64,000 nucleotides of DNA from the NCBI GenBank assembly GCA_033064195.1, contig JARBJD010000159.1:62001-126000 (forward strand). Direction: 5' to 3'. The notes under the pieces were generated by a model. It made no database searches and had not been told where the DNA came from. It saw only the letters and a list, made by a program, of their open reading frames with translations. Source of the stretch: Blattamonas nauphoetae (taxonomy: Eukaryota; Preaxostyla; Oxymonadida). The position numbers were made by a program, and so were the translations under genes. Shown piece after piece: positions 45,995 to 58,699 of this stretch (its first letter is position 1; the number at the start of each line of letters is the position of its first letter).

Positions 45995-48900
45995 ATGGCA
46001 AATCAGTCCTTTTTGACGGCTTCTCAAACGTCGAAGGGAATATTCTTGCCCAAGGACCCTTTGTTCAATTTCTCGATAGCTCGGCTCCTGGAACAAGCCA
46101 ATAAACAGATCCAAGCCTCTGAACAGTTTATCGATGCAAATGATTCCATATTCCACAAATTTGTGCTTACACCGAGTATTTCTTTTGTTTCGACATCATT
46201 TTTTCATCTGATTCTTCTCGTTAGATGCAGAACCGCAGAGACTTGAACAGCCACCACTTTCTTTTCGTTCTGATTACACTGTCTTCCTAGAATCTGCCCA
46301 ATATCGATCTCTGTATGAAAACTATTCGTGGGCTCTCTCGCATGTCAGTAACTATCTTCTATGCCAAGATCCCGCCGATTCACTATCATTGGAGATCCTT
46401 GACTATGTTCAGTTCATGTCCCCAACAATCTGTGAGTATCTTTACCGCCGTCAGATCGTTGACCGTGTGATAAAGGTTGTCCAGAAGGTTTCTGAGAAGG
46501 CGGAAGTCCACATCTACGGCAGCTGCAGCACTGGCCTCTACCTCCCCCAAGCCGACATCGACCTCACAATATTTGGGACTCAGGCGCCTCTCCCTTCGTA
46601 TTTCGTTCGACAAACACCTCCCTCGGACACTCCGACCTTGGCAATGCTCCACTCTCCCAATATCTCGTCCAGTTTTGCACCGACCCCAAGCCGTCGTATT
46701 CTTCCTTCTCTCACCGGTGCATCAAGTCTCATTGGCGTTGCTCTTGGTATCTACCATGGGAGTGGGGCATCGTTACCCTCTGCCACGATCCATCCACACA
46801 TTGAACAGATCACCCGCGATTTTTCTATCCAATACCTTCGAGGGCTGGAATCTCTCATAAAACAGCATCCACAGACGTTCAGTTCCACAACCGTCGATAA
46901 AGCACGGATTCCTGTGATGAAACACAGCGATAGAGTCAGTTTGTGGAATATTGACATCTCGCTGAATGGAGTGAATGGCGTCATCAATTCGTTCATCATT
47001 CGAAGCTGCCTCGATCCTACCAAAACGGTTGAATCACCAATGTCCATCAATCTCCTCCCTCTGACAGCAGAACCCACGCAATCATCCAGCGAAGGTGTTT
47101 CTGAGGATGGAAACGAACCCGTCGACGAATCGTCCTCTCTGTTTCCTCCACTCTCGATGAATCAAACATTTAAACTCCAACCTCGAACCAATGTCTCCCG
47201 AGCTTCATTCTCCACGTCTTCTTTGTTCTATGCCGCTCGCCCCCTCGTCATTGTGTTGAAAAGCTATCTCATGAAAGAAAACCTCGGAGATACCTATAAA
47301 GGCGGCATGGGGAGCTACCTTCTCACATTACTCGTTATTTCTCACATCCAAATGTGGAAACGCAACTACATGAATGACCAGGAGGACCAAAAATCACCAA
47401 AGAATCTCAACCGGAAGCCCTCGCTTGGCAAACTCCTCATCACGTTCTTCCATCTCTACGGACAGAAGTTTGACTTCGAAAACCACGGCATCTCCATCCG
47501 AAATGGCGGATTCTACTTCATCAAGGAGGAGTGGAGGGAAGGACTCTTCGACCCCAACAATCCGAAGCATTCGTCCCACCCTGAACGGCCAGTGTCCTCC
47601 CCAGTGAATATGATGGTTATGAACCCAGACCAGATGTCCCCTCCTCGACCTTACAGCGGGAAAGTCCAGCTTTGTGTGGAGGATCCCCAAAGGCCTGACA
47701 TCAACGTTGGGAAGGGATGTTTTAATTTTTCGGCTGTGAAGCAGAATTTTGAACAAGCCTATTTGTATCTGTCCACTCCACTGCCTCTCCATTCTCGTGT
47801 CTGGGAAGCTGTGCGTCAAGATGAAGAGAGGAAGGAAAAGCAAAGAAGCAAAAGCCTAAGTCCATCGTTGTCGGTTCAGAATTCACCGGGTCCCTCCTCT
47901 GATGCAGAGACAGCTCAGCCACCAAAGAAGAAGCATCAGATCTTCTCGTACTCGACTGTCCACCCGACGGCCGATGACTGGTCCGTGTCTGGCTCCGAAC
48001 GGGTCCCGTTCCACATCCAGATGCGCCCCACTCTTCTCTCGCGCATTCTGAAAGTGGATCAGTCGTTCCGCGATTGGAGAGACAAGCTCAACAACACCAT
48101 CTTCAAACAGGTCAAGACGGAGTTCACTGAGCTCAGAAAGGGACGGATCTCGCCGTCCAACATCGAAAGCACGCACACTTCGGTTGTGACCCCCAAAACA
48201 ACCCCAACCACCCGCTTCTTGTCCGTCCATTCGCCGTCCTTCCAACCGAAAGGGATTCAAAAGATGGCACCACAGATGCCCAAAATGGCCGCCGGGAAGA
48301 GCGAGCGGAGGGAGGCCGAGAAGCACGACAAGGACAGCGTGCCATTCACTCCCATCGCTGCTCCACCCGATGTGCCGCCCACGAACACTCCCACAAACCC
48401 GTCCTCTCCCTCCAGCGACTCCATCAGCTCGACAGGGTCGCGCGGGTCCCTGTCGCGCCATTCATCGTCCTCGTCGCGGTGTGCCTCTCCGCTTTTCAAA
48501 GCACGCACTCCACCGAAGCCCCCTCTCCCCAAAACACCGTCCCAGCCGACCATCACCAAGACAGCCTCGCAGACCTCGCTGCATCCCCTCACGCAGGCGT
48601 TCGTTCCTTCCCCGTCTGTCAACAACAGCGATCTCGATAGCTTCCTCAAATCGCTCGTGTTTTCCGTTCAATCGTCGCCCTTCGTGTGGGAGCTGCAGAA
48701 CGCAGACATCCTCTTCTCCGACTTCTTCGTCTCGTGCACCGCGCTTCCCTCTTCCCTCCCCGCCGGCTACATCTCAACGCAGACCAACGGCAGTTCACCG
48801 TCGGGACCCACTCTTTCCCCGCGGCATGCCTTCGACCAGCTTCACGACTCGTTTGTGGGGCGGGGGAGGGGCAGCGAAGAGGACAATAGGGCAGCTGCTC

Positions 48901-50720
48901 TCCTCTCCTCGTCGGGAGGGTTCTTCGCTCAGCCTGGCACTGTCAATCCGCAGAAAGCGAGTTCGTCTTCATCGTCGCAGAACAGACTGCACTTTTCGTC
49001 AGCTGTCAACCCGTACTCGCTGTTGGACCCATCCCACCCGCCTCTCCCTCCCACTCCAACGAAGAGACACTCCCCGCACCCCGAATCATCAGGCTCGACG
49101 CAGAAACATCTGCCTCCGCACTCGTTCTCTGCTCTCCAGCTTGTCAACCATCCCGTCCTCGCGCCTCTCCTCAACACTCTCATCCACAGCGCATACCACT
49201 CGCAGCAGGCACAGCAGTCCCCGTCTTCCTCTCGTCTTCTGCAGTCACCGTCCACAAAACGGTCAAGCTCCCGAAAGTCGCCGTTCAACCCAGCCATCCC
49301 ATCCTTCACCCCACGTTTCTCACCCTCTCCATCGCAGACATTTGCGACCTCTCCCTCTTCGCACACTCTCCCCTCGCCTACTCTCTCCCGCGCACACCGC
49401 ACTCCCTCGCAGCCGTTCTTCTCTGACCCCTACACCACCTTTGGTGCGATTGGGCCAGACCAGTCTCAGTCGCAGAAGAGGAAGCCTGAAAATGAGAAGC
49501 CACACACCACACAACAGACCATTCTGGGGACAGCATCTCTGGAGCCGTCTGACATCGACGATCAACACTCAAAACATGTCGCTGATTCAGAGACTGTGCC
49601 GAAAGACAGGCCGAAAGGAGAGACAGACGTGTCGCCTCGATTGGGCAGCCACATCATCTCACCCAAGCCCAAACTGCCCGTCTCGATGGAATACCACAAC
49701 GGGAAGCTCGAGCCGTCTGAACCGATGCCGGCCATCCCCACACACCCACCCTCGCCTCCTCACTCCCAAACGGAAAGTGCGACAGACGCGATCATGTCGC
49801 CGTCGACGAGTCGGATCTCGGTGAGCATGCAGTGGATGTGCGATTCGCCGTTCAAACCTGCCCCGTCTGTGCCATTCAACGAGGACGAGCTCGGCCTGGA
49901 CGACTCCGATGACGACAAGTCCACGCCAAGTCTGGCTGGGAGTCGGAAGGAGGGCGACGCAATGCTCTCCGCAACGACACCGCCGCGCCCCTCGTCGCAG
50001 GCGAAGTCACCCAACCCGACGCTCCTTTCCGCCAACGCGAGGCCGTTCGTGCCGTCGTACTCGTCGTCGTCGTTCGGTTACCACCCTCCGCAGTCTGTCA
50101 CGCCGACATTCTTCCCACCGCCCTCTCCGCCACCCGGCTCGCCCTTCCGAAAGATCTCTGCACACGACCTGCAGTCTCTCACGCAGCACGAGCAGAACAA
50201 GATCGACGAGCGGCGCCGGCGGAAGGAGCGGCGTGGGGAGATCGATGCGGTGTACGGAATCTGGGCCAGTCAGCGCGGCAGCATCAGCGAGACGCGGATG
50301 CCGACGGTGCCTGTCGACCGAGGACAGCGGCGGGAAAGCGACAGCTCGAGTGCAACGCGCGGAAGGAAGAAGCCGAAGCTGAACAGGCGTGAGAAGCGAG
50401 AGCAGGACGAGTGGATGCGGTGGGGAGGAATGGACTACAACGAGCGCCACGGGGAGTTTGGGGGAGGCGAGGCGGATCTGGTGGACGAGGAGGAGAACAC
50501 GCTCGAGAAGGAAGAGCGGGTGTTCAAGGAGAAGGGGCGAGGGCGTGGGAGGACACGGCTACGAGGACGGGGGAAGAAGAACAAGGGCAAGATCGAGGGG
50601 GGGAAGGGGCGAGGCGAGGAGTACCCTCTCGAAGGCGACAAGAAGAGGGGCAGGCCAGTGCAGCCTCCGCATGCTGACCATCCCGGCATGTTCGACGACC
50701 CAGCCGAACCGAAAGGATGA
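45995..50720 (+). CDS. TRF4/PAPD5-like non-canonical poly(A) polymerase with ~1,000-residue disordered tail
   Basis: A nucleotidyltransferase that adds short A-tails to RNAs, in yeast as part of TRAMP in the nucleus. Exons 45995..46175 and 46225..50720 join through a 49-bp phase-1 intron into 1,558 residues. The catalytic motif is HIYGSCSTGLYLPQADIDLT, with GS and D-x-D metal ligands. The central domain shows PLVIVLKSYLMKENLGDTYK and GGMGSYLLTLL, then LGKLLITFFHLYGQKFDF. All these are family hallmarks. Inserts lengthen the palm. From about residue 560 the protein is Ser/Pro-rich and probably disordered, ending in an Arg/Lys/Gly-rich stretch (EKGRGRGRTRLRGRGKKNKG) that could bind RNA. The usual TRF4 length is nearer 600 residues. 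The antisense strand and other frames here also look open because of composition. Confidence 0.87.
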
Positions 50721-51074
50721 ACTCTTTCTTCAAGACTTCATATTTTCCTCAAATAACATTATGTATTCTTCATTTCCATTTCACGAAAGCTTGAATGATC
50801 AACCAAGGCATGAAAATGCAACTCTCCTCTCAATGAATTGAACGATTTCGTCGTCCAGCTCCCTTTTTGGTGGATCGAACATTGACATGTCCTTCACGAG
50901 GTAATTTGTCATTATGTTGAAATATTTGTCTTCTGTTTGCAATGTATATCATTTCACCTTCTCGGATTGTCGTTAGTAATGTAATATCTCAGAGTACTTC
51001 CGAAAGTATGGCACAGAACGGAATTGTCAAGATAGAACGCTCTATCTTCTTTAGTTTGTCCAAAATAGGATCCA
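50721..51074. other. Intergenic stretch between TRF4-like and RPN13 genes
   Basis: About 350 bases between tandem plus-strand genes. It should hold the polyadenylation region of the first and the promoter of the second. No distinct element was recognised. Confidence 0.4.
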
Positions 51075-52687
51075 ATGACTACGCTTCAATCTCCAGCCCC
51101 TCTGAAACCAAAGCCGGATACGATTCTCCTCTCCATTCAAACTGGACTCATGGAAAGAGAAGAAGGAGCTCTTGTACCAGAGAAAAGCCTTCGAAAAGGA
51201 ACAATGGAAATTTGTACGGATGGGGTATCACTCAAACTTCTCTGGAAGGTTCGACCAAGCAACGAAATAATCAAACGTCTTGAACTGAAACAAGAAACAA
51301 CAAAAGTTCGGCCTATCTCACAAAGTGAATCAACATTCGTGTTTCAAATCAAGACTGAAGATGAAGGCATCTTTTTTTGGATCCAGGAGCCAAATACAAC
51401 GAAGCATAAATTTGATTTGTTGATGAAACAGATTGAGAAAATCCTTTCTATGAACTCACACCATTTAAAACGATCTCAACGAAAAGGTGTCATTTCTTTT
51501 CTTTGAAGGTTGACTTCTTTGCTTTGATTCCTAGGATCAACACATCCTGATCATACTGTTGGGAGGAATCATTTTCGAAGTCGTTCTGACCCTCTTGTTG
51601 CATCAGACACGAATGAACTCACTGATGAAAGTTCATTCGATGACGATGATCTCAATGATCTCATAAATTCGGAGATTCCGCTCGAATTCATTCTGGGGCA
51701 GCTTGCAGATGGCGACGAACTCGATTTTAGCGGACTTTTGTCAGATTCCTTCTCTGACAGTGAGGACACAATGGAGGATGAGTTTTTTGATTCTCCAGTT
51801 GCCATTACCCTCAAACTAATCCATGACTTACCTCTCCCGACGGGAACGATGTTCAATCGGGTGAATGAGCCGTCCTATCTCATATCTCCCGGGGTCTTGC
51901 AAAATTTACGACAACGATCTGAGAAAAGGCTCAATCATTCGCAGAGTGCAACCGATTCAGACGCTTTTACCCTTGAATCCGCCCTCGATCTTGTTCCTCC
52001 AATTCAAGTCATTTTTCGACCGTCGAACCTATCTGTTTGTCTATTTTTCTTTTTTTAAGAATATGGCCCTTGATTCACTCTCCTCTGGCTCATCATTTCG
52101 TTCAGTCCATCCTCTCAGATCATCAGTTCGTCAACACCCTCCTTCCGTTGCTCCCCCCGTCTTATCAAAGCAGCAGTGGTCTTCTCTCAGTTCTGAATTC
52201 ACAGTCTTTCCATAAGCAGGTCTGTCTTCACTTCAATCGTTCACATTCGTTTGTCCTGTTTTGGTAGCTCGAATACACAACCACTCTCACTGCCCATCTC
52301 CATCCTAACATTCTTCTTGGTCTCCTGAACATTGAGAATATTCCGTCCCAAACGGAGAATTCCGAAGATTCCGATCCAACGAACAAACACTCACTGTTTC
52401 CGAAACAAGAAGCACAACTTCTTCGAGACAGTGCACTCTATCCGACTGATTTCTTTGACAAGTTGAATGAGCTCAATCTGCACCGTGGAGCAATCGCAGA
52501 GGAAGAAGTTCATGAAATCGAGGAAAAAGTTGATGACGAATCAGATGTTTCTGACGAAGAGGTTGTGGTTGGTAAGAAGAGACGATTGAAGGAGCCACGA
52601 CGGAAGAATCGCTCGAGAAGACTTGAAACCAATGAGGAACAATTCGATGTGACAAGACCAGAAACTAGACGCAAGAAACGAAAATAG
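51075..52687 (+). CDS. RPN13: Proteasome ubiquitin receptor RPN13 (ADRM1), four exons
   Basis: RPN13 sits on the 26S proteasome lid, binds ubiquitin through its Pru domain and activates UCH37 through its DEUBAD domain. Exons are 51075..51486, 51535..52021, 52060..52219 and 52268..52687, with introns of 48, 38 and 48 bp, for 492 residues. The N-terminal Pru domain shows SIQTGLMEREEGALVPEKSL and the diagnostic GIFFWIQEPN. A DEUBAD-like helical domain follows near QSILSDHQFVNTLLPLLPPS and NSQSFHKQLEYTTTLTAHLH. It is open only after the two last introns are removed. An acidic linker (DESSFDDDDLNDL) and a basic tail (KKRRLKEPRRKNRSRR) flank it; the tail may be a nuclear-localisation signal. Somewhat longer than animal RPN13. 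Confidence 0.9.
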
Positions 52688-52871
52688 AACATTTCACAAC
52701 ATCTAATTGGAATCTTTTGCATGAGTGTCTTCTAAAGGGTCGGAAGAAAGAGAGCCTCTGGAGGAGCAGATCAAACTGAGATCGTCCTGAATAAAGATAC
52801 ATGTGAAATGGGTTTAAAACATAAGATTACCAATCACGAAAAGAGGAACGGTGTAACGAATATGGTTCGTT

Positions 52872-53318
52872 TTAGACGTCGTCTTGCCCTTTGTGAATGT
52901 ACAAGCCTCGTTCTGCAAGGAGTCGATCATATTCTGCAGCTTCTTGATCATATAGCTCTCGCAACCGTTGGTGACGTTCTTGAAAGACGATGTGTTCTAT
53001 TGTGGAAGTGAAAGAATTGAAAAGGGAAAGATTTGATTGTTTGAGAATGTGTGACAATACTTGCAGCTTTTGTATCGGAATTGGCCTCGCCAACAACACG
53101 TTGAGCTTCTCTGACTTTCATTTTACGATCACTTTTCGATTCCCAATCGACTTAAAGGGAAGCAAAGCTTGATGAAAAGTGGTAAAGAAGAAACCGTAGT
53201 TGGACACTTTCAGGTTCTCTTGTGCAATTCGATCATTTGCCTCAAACGCTTGTCGAGTGCGAATGAGGCTTTGAACATGGGAGGGTAAGGTTCTGTCGAC
53301 AGCTGGAAGAAACGACAT
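52872..53318 (-). CDS. Small CFAP141-like cilium protein, three exons
   Basis: Exons 53318..53195, 53150..53061 and 52996..52872 join through introns of 44 and 64 bp into 112 residues. The protein is helical and charged. Its C-terminus, ERHQRLRELYDQEAAEYDRL followed by LAERGL, fits the LxxLYxxExxxYxxELxxxGL pattern I associate with CFAP141 (C1orf189), an axonemal microtubule-inner protein of about the same length. The N-terminal half has no domain I can name. The ATG at 53318 lies 22 bp from the ATG of the next plus-strand gene. The family call is moderate, resting on one motif and length. Confidence 0.55.
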
Positions 53319-53340
53319 TCTAATTTTTAAGGGAAGATCT

Positions 53341-53826
53341 ATGTCATCCCAGACAGCCTTTGTTCTCTCACCGAGTTTTCCTCGTTATGACTCCCGTTTC
53401 ATCTTTGTAGGACCATTTCTTCCTGAAAAGTGACAGAGATGTCCTAAATACTATTAACGACATCTCACCGATGTCTCGAAACAATTACCTCTTGAAGCAA
53501 CCTTGACACAATCCTTACAACATTTAAAGCCGTTCTTTCTGAACCTTTGCTGGAATCGATACATAATCAAAGATTCGGTGACTGGTCCCACTTTGATGCG
53601 TACATGGATCTCTGACTACATCAAATGTCTATGGGGTATGATTCGAGAGCACTGGAAAGAACCGGACTCTTCAATGACAATAAGACGTCAGACAGTGCTG
53701 GGAGGATTTGCAGAGGCAGGGTTTTTGGACCAACTTGACAGTTTGAGATTGCACACAGGGATCTCTGGCCATCATCCAATTATCGTGGAATACATCACTG
53801 ATTTGCTTGATTTGTGTCAGACGTGA
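53341..53826 (+). CDS. Unrecognised protein, exon structure partly unresolved
   Basis: The ATG at 53341 is followed by at least one small exon. A long last exon from about 53480 is protein-like: TLTQSLQHLKPFFLNLCWNR, then TWISDYIKCLWGMIREHW and a final helix HHPIIVEYITDLLDLCQ. An acceptor TTTGTAG near 53410 and several possible donors exist, but I could not find one set that joins all frames. The product would be about 120-150 helical residues. I do not recognise the family. Confidence 0.5.
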
Positions 53827-54043
53827 GTTGATAATCCACAAAATTGCTCAAGTGATGGACGATATCCTCGAAAGGACATTTGAAGCACACTTCAATGAAC
53901 TTTGCCTGTTTATCTTCAACTTGTTTAAAATTAGTTTTCTTTGTTTATTTGAAGTATGAGAGAAGACAACAACTCGATACGTCAACACATTTGGGAGATA
54001 ACATTCAGAATGGGTCTTGATCTTTGTAGCTTCTAAGATACAC

Positions 54044-56661
54044 ATGACTCTCATATTTTTATTCATCTACTCAACAGGTATACACATATATTCATATTCT
54101 TATCTCTTCATATTCTCTGAATTTCACAAAAAAATAACTCCGAAACTTCCATCCTCAATCTTCACACCATTACAGTATTTGCGATCTCAGAAGATCCAAC
54201 AATCGCATGTATTACGACAGGTGGTACTGGAACTGACATTTGTGACGAAGACACCCCGTGCGCAACATTTGTCAATGTCATGAAATATCTAAGTACTTCA
54301 AACACCACGGCAATTGATGGTCATATACAAATTATTGGTGATATTAACAGTCCTGGTAAATTTGAGATTGGATCTAAACAGAACGACTCCATTTATGTGT
54401 CACATCAAACCGAAGGCTCAGAGGTAAAGATCACATATCAAACAACATCCAACTTTATCACAATTGCTGTCCCCGAGAATTCAACAACTGATGTGACGTT
54501 CTTCAAGATTAATTTTGAGTTCACAGGAACTTCACGTGTCTCTACCGCCATATCTGTCACTGGAGGATTTGTTGTCCTCAAAGAATGCAAATTCTCGTCG
54601 GTCACAAATCGAACATCCACCTTTATGTCAGTTACCTCATCCAGATCGACACTCGAGATCCTTGGTGGTCTTACCTATACTGGAATGAGTGGCTTGAATA
54701 ATGAAGGAAAAAGCGAAACAGTTCTCTCGATCGGGACTGGTGCCACTCTCCATCTTTACAGTAACATTATATTGGAATCTTATAAAGAAACTACCGCCGT
54801 CTCATTCACAGGTGCAACTGTCAAAGTTGGCGATACGGAAACTATTGGCGATTTCGGGATCTCTCTACTAAGTGGTGATACTCCTGTGGAAGGCGATGAC
54901 GAAACGAGGGGTGCTGCCCTCTCAATTGGACTCGGAACCACAGTCATTACAGTTGCAAAGGAATGTAATTTTATCATCGCAAACTGCAACAGATCACTCT
55001 CAACTGGCGGAATCATCACCAACACTGGCACACTCACTTGGAAAGGCAGTGTTCTCCTTAAAGATTGTGCAGTTGCGTCAGACAATGCCCTGATCACCTC
55101 AACAGGAACACTCAGAACCGACGAAGCCGATGCGAAACTCATTCTTGATGGCTGCTCAGCAGACAGGGCAATCTCTGTGCTTGCTGGCACATGCTCGATC
55201 ACAACGACCTTCACTTACGAAGAGAAAACTGCTCCAAATCCCCTTCCAACATTCCTTCATATCACTGGCAGCACCCTCAATCTGCAGGGAACAATCGCCA
55301 TAAACAGCCCAACAAACGACGAATGCATCAGAATGAACAGCGGAACAATTAACATTGGGCGGTCGACAATCCCCGACAAAGAAAAAGAGAAGACGGTGTT
55401 CATCAAAGGTGATGACACCCCCACAAAAACCAAAAGCTTCATGTACCTCCTCAACACTCCCTCCATCAAAGTGTACGAGCCGTTCTTCCTCGAAAACTGG
55501 GCCACGACTGGTGTCCCTATCTTCCTCCTGCGCGCCAAGACGAATTTGACCTTCTCCGGCAACCACAACTTCAGTGTCGAGTCAGACGCATCGGGCAGTT
55601 CCGTGTTTGGTGTGGAGGCGTACGACGGATCCACCCGCGCCATGATCATTGCCGCGACGGGCAAAGCGTGCTTCCTCCACACAAAGAAAGAAGACCCAGC
55701 CAGCATGTCCAACGCTGAGCCTGTGCTCTCGTTCACCAACATCGACTTCGAAGTGAAGTCCACGTTCACAGGCACTTTCCTGTTCAACGTGACGGGGCGC
55801 GACTTGGTCTTCACCGACTGCACGTTCACCTGGGTGCAGCAGTACATCGTGGCCAACGACAAGGCAGGCGACGAGGACCCGAAAGAGGACGACGAGGACG
55901 ACACCGACGAGTTCTGCGTGTGGGGCGGATCGGAGGCTCTGATTGTGGTGACGAAGGGAGCTCTCACGCTGAACGGGAAGTGCACGTTTGTCAACCTGAA
56001 TGCCGGTGCAATCTACCTCAACGACAGCTCGATGGTGATGAACTCAGACTTCTACTTCTTCAACAACACGCTTGTCGACCAGAACGATTACTCCGAGACG
56101 ACTCGCCTCATCGGCCGCAACATCCGCTGCATCAAAACAACACCAGCATCGTCCTCCAACGGTGTCGACATCGAAATCACTGGCGGGTTTGCAGACGGGT
56201 ACGACGGGTTTGAGAACACGCCAGACTGGATCGACGCGCCGGACTGTGTGGTGTCGATCAACGGGAACGTGGAGACGAACCTGAACTACCGCACGACCAT
56301 CACGGCAGGGTACGCCTACCAATCCAACCCGGGCGAGAAGGACGGCGCGAAAGTGAACATCCTGGTGCGGCTGAAGGGCGAGAACATCTACGAGTGCTCG
56401 TACCCCGAGATCTTTGTGAAGAAGGTGGGGGCGTCGGGGGAAGGAGTCCGCTTGAAGAACGTCAAAGTCAACGCCCTCCACGACGCAGTGACCGGCACCA
56501 TCCCGTACCCAGACACGCCCATGAAGGACTCGGAGTGGAGTGTGGTCCTGGTCACCACGCAGTCATCATACAATCAGACCGTGAAACGGGCGGGAGCATC
56601 GGCAGTCACTCCCAGGATGGTTACTCTCATAACGGCATTCCTAGCTATTATCTTTCTTTAA
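54044..56661 (+). CDS. Secreted, probably GPI-anchored, beta-helix-like surface protein, two exons
   Basis: Exon 1 (54044..54077) encodes only a signal peptide start; a 98-bp intron follows, and exon 2 (54176..56661) completes it to MTLIFLFIYSTVFAIS. The mature part, about 820 residues, is Thr/Ser/Asn-rich. It consists of short beta-strand-like units of repeating type (for example GGFVVLKECKFSSV, GNHNFSVESDASGSSVF, FLFNVTGRDLVFTDCTF), as in right-handed parallel beta-helices. Many N-x-S/T sites are present. One strongly acidic loop (DEDPKEDDEDDTDE) sits in the middle. The C-terminus is a short hydrophobic tail (MVTLITAFLAIIFL) after GAS, as in GPI-attachment signals. Likely a cell-surface protein; its ligand is unknown. 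Confidence 0.78.
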
Positions 56662-56701
56662 GCAGTGCATAAGATTATGATTCAACATTTTTAGGGACAT
56701 T

Positions 56702-57080
56702 TCATTTTTCATTTTCATACAACCAGCTCGATAGCCACTCGAACATGACTGTGAACAGTGATTGAAAACCGACTAAAGTGTTATCTTTTTCACGAAAAAC
56801 TGATTGAGAAGATGAATCAGTGAGAAAGGACAAAACGATTTTGATCACCCCATAATCTATTTGATTGTCGCTCGGACATCCAATCTTATTCAAACTGTGA
56901 AAAAAAGGAAAAATATTTGATTTTTTTAGTGTAACAATCCTATTGAGCTTGCTTTGTGACAATATGTGACGATTCTCAAAATCTCAGGCTCTTCCGAACA
57001 TGATGGATCCAAGGAAACAGGGGATTTTCTCGGAAAACATCATAAATGGAGACCTTTTCCAATGACATACTCAGACTTTC
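56702..57080 (-). pseudogene. Fragment of a helical protein gene, probably decayed
   Basis: The minus strand holds a protein-like stretch with NKIGCPSDNQIDYGVIKIVL and ending FEWLSSWLYENEK, preceded by a TTCACAG acceptor. An upstream piece (SLDPSCSEEPEILRIV) could be the previous exon, but I found no start codon or full gene around it. This looks like the end of a decayed or truncated copy of a larger helical family. Confidence 0.35.
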
Positions 57081-57599
57081 GTTTCCTCAAAAACCGGGAG
57101 ACAATATTGTGGCACGCTGCCAGTACAGAAAGTGGGTGAACGGAAGAGCTAGTCAACTCGTTCGTTCTGTCGTTTTGTTACTTGTGGTCTGTTCGCATTT
57201 TTTGGATTTTTCTTTATCATAATAGGCAATTCCGTACCTCTATTTACGGTTTGTTTTCTGACTTTTGATACCTATTGATAGAGTACCTCGAATTTGCTTT
57301 TGTCCGTTTGGGCCACAAATCCCTGTGAATCTCGTTTCACTCAACCACTCTCACGTTTTCATCATGCATTTCTCAGATTTATCCATTCTGGTGATGACTT
57401 TTTCATCGACTATATTCGTCTGTTTCTCTCGGAAATGTCGTCGCAAGAGGAGCCTCTATGAGGAACGAGTCACGAAAGATTACATTTTCCTCTAAATCAG
57501 TTGATGTTGATCTGCCTATTGCTTTGGCATGATTTTGACTCATCAAAAATCAGACTTTTTACTGGTGTATCGCGAAATACAATTGGATATTGACGTAGT

Positions 57600-57760
57600 G
57601 ACATACGCGCAACTTGAACGGAATAGTGGAACTTAAATCAGGTACCAATTGGTGGTGCTGGAGCATATTTTGTGATCATCGTTCCGAACCGATCTATTGA
57701 AACTCTATTACCCATCATCAGGCGTCAGAACTCGTATTCTGGGGTCTTTTCTTTTCACAT
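57600..57760 (+). mobile_element. Possible fragment of a Merlin (IS1016/ISXO2-like) DNA transposon
   Basis: The plus strand encodes IGGAGAYFVIIVPNRSIETL followed by LPIIRR. This recalls two stretches of ISXO2/IS1016-type transposases, an IGGPG motif and the VPDRS-x-TLLPII motif, but the segment that normally separates them is missing. No intact reading frame or terminal repeats are visible. A small, decayed piece at best. Confidence 0.35.
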
Positions 57761-58699
57761 GGGAAAAAGGAATTTGAAAATGACGTTTATCTCAATCATC
57801 AGAGAAATGACACATACCATCGGATTTATCGTGCTGTTAGAAAAGTGCCAAAATTCATTAACCCGCCATAAATCGAGATTTTCTCGAAATCAGATAGATA
57901 TGGTCCAACAAAGAAAACCATCAATTTTCGAGACAACATTCCAGGAACTCGCTGAGAAAACTGCACTTTGCGTCCATGGTGCCTTTTCAGTAAAATTCTG
58001 GGAATCTGGCAATATTCCAAAAAACTCATATTTTCTTGGTAAAATTTTTAGAGAAAATAAGTCCTTCTTTTTTGAGCACGTTTTCTCGAGATCTTTACGA
58101 ATCGAATGCACTTTATTTGGTTCAAAACGGATGGCTGGTCGTGTGTATTTTACTGTATGAAGCTACTGAGCCCAATAATGTGTCTTTAGCTCCAAATTTT
58201 AGTCAACATTATTTTCACACCAAAACAGATCTTATCTCCTATCAAGTTTTCACGACTACTTTGAAATGAAACCCACTATCCAGCCACTTTTTAATTGTAT
58301 TCCCTACACAGATCTTCCCAACGGCATCCATCAATTCTCGTCGGAGTCAATTCATGTTTTTGTGATCACTTCCTGATCCTGAAGAATGGAGTTGTCAGAA
58401 TTATGCTCACAATTTTGCTGGTCCTCCCGTTTACTACCGTTGACGTCGAGCGATGATTTGGGCTGCGAGTGGGGTGAATTTTTTGAAAACAAAACTGAGA
58501 AATCAAAGAATTGATCTACACCTTCACTCGATGATGATACTTTGGGAGAAGACAGACATCCCTACTGAAGAGGAAATTAGAGTCAACATCAGAGAAAAAT
58601 GGAAATAGAAAAATCGGGTGTACAGACCAATTGCTCATCAAAGCGTGGATAACTTCATAAATGAATCTCTAACCGATGAGTCTCCTCCAAACGTCCGTT
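57761..58699. other. Gene-poor AT-rich stretch
   Basis: About 940 bases with short open frames on both strands, the longest about 160 codons, none of which I recognise or would defend as a gene. Some of it may be decayed transposon sequence continuing from both sides. No RNA gene was seen. Confidence 0.35.

Noticed and set aside
48370-49824. A 484-codon plus-strand frame inside the TRF4-like tail
   Set aside because: It is Arg/Ser/Pro-rich and in another frame of the disordered tail, which is itself in frame with the catalytic domain. A compositional shadow.
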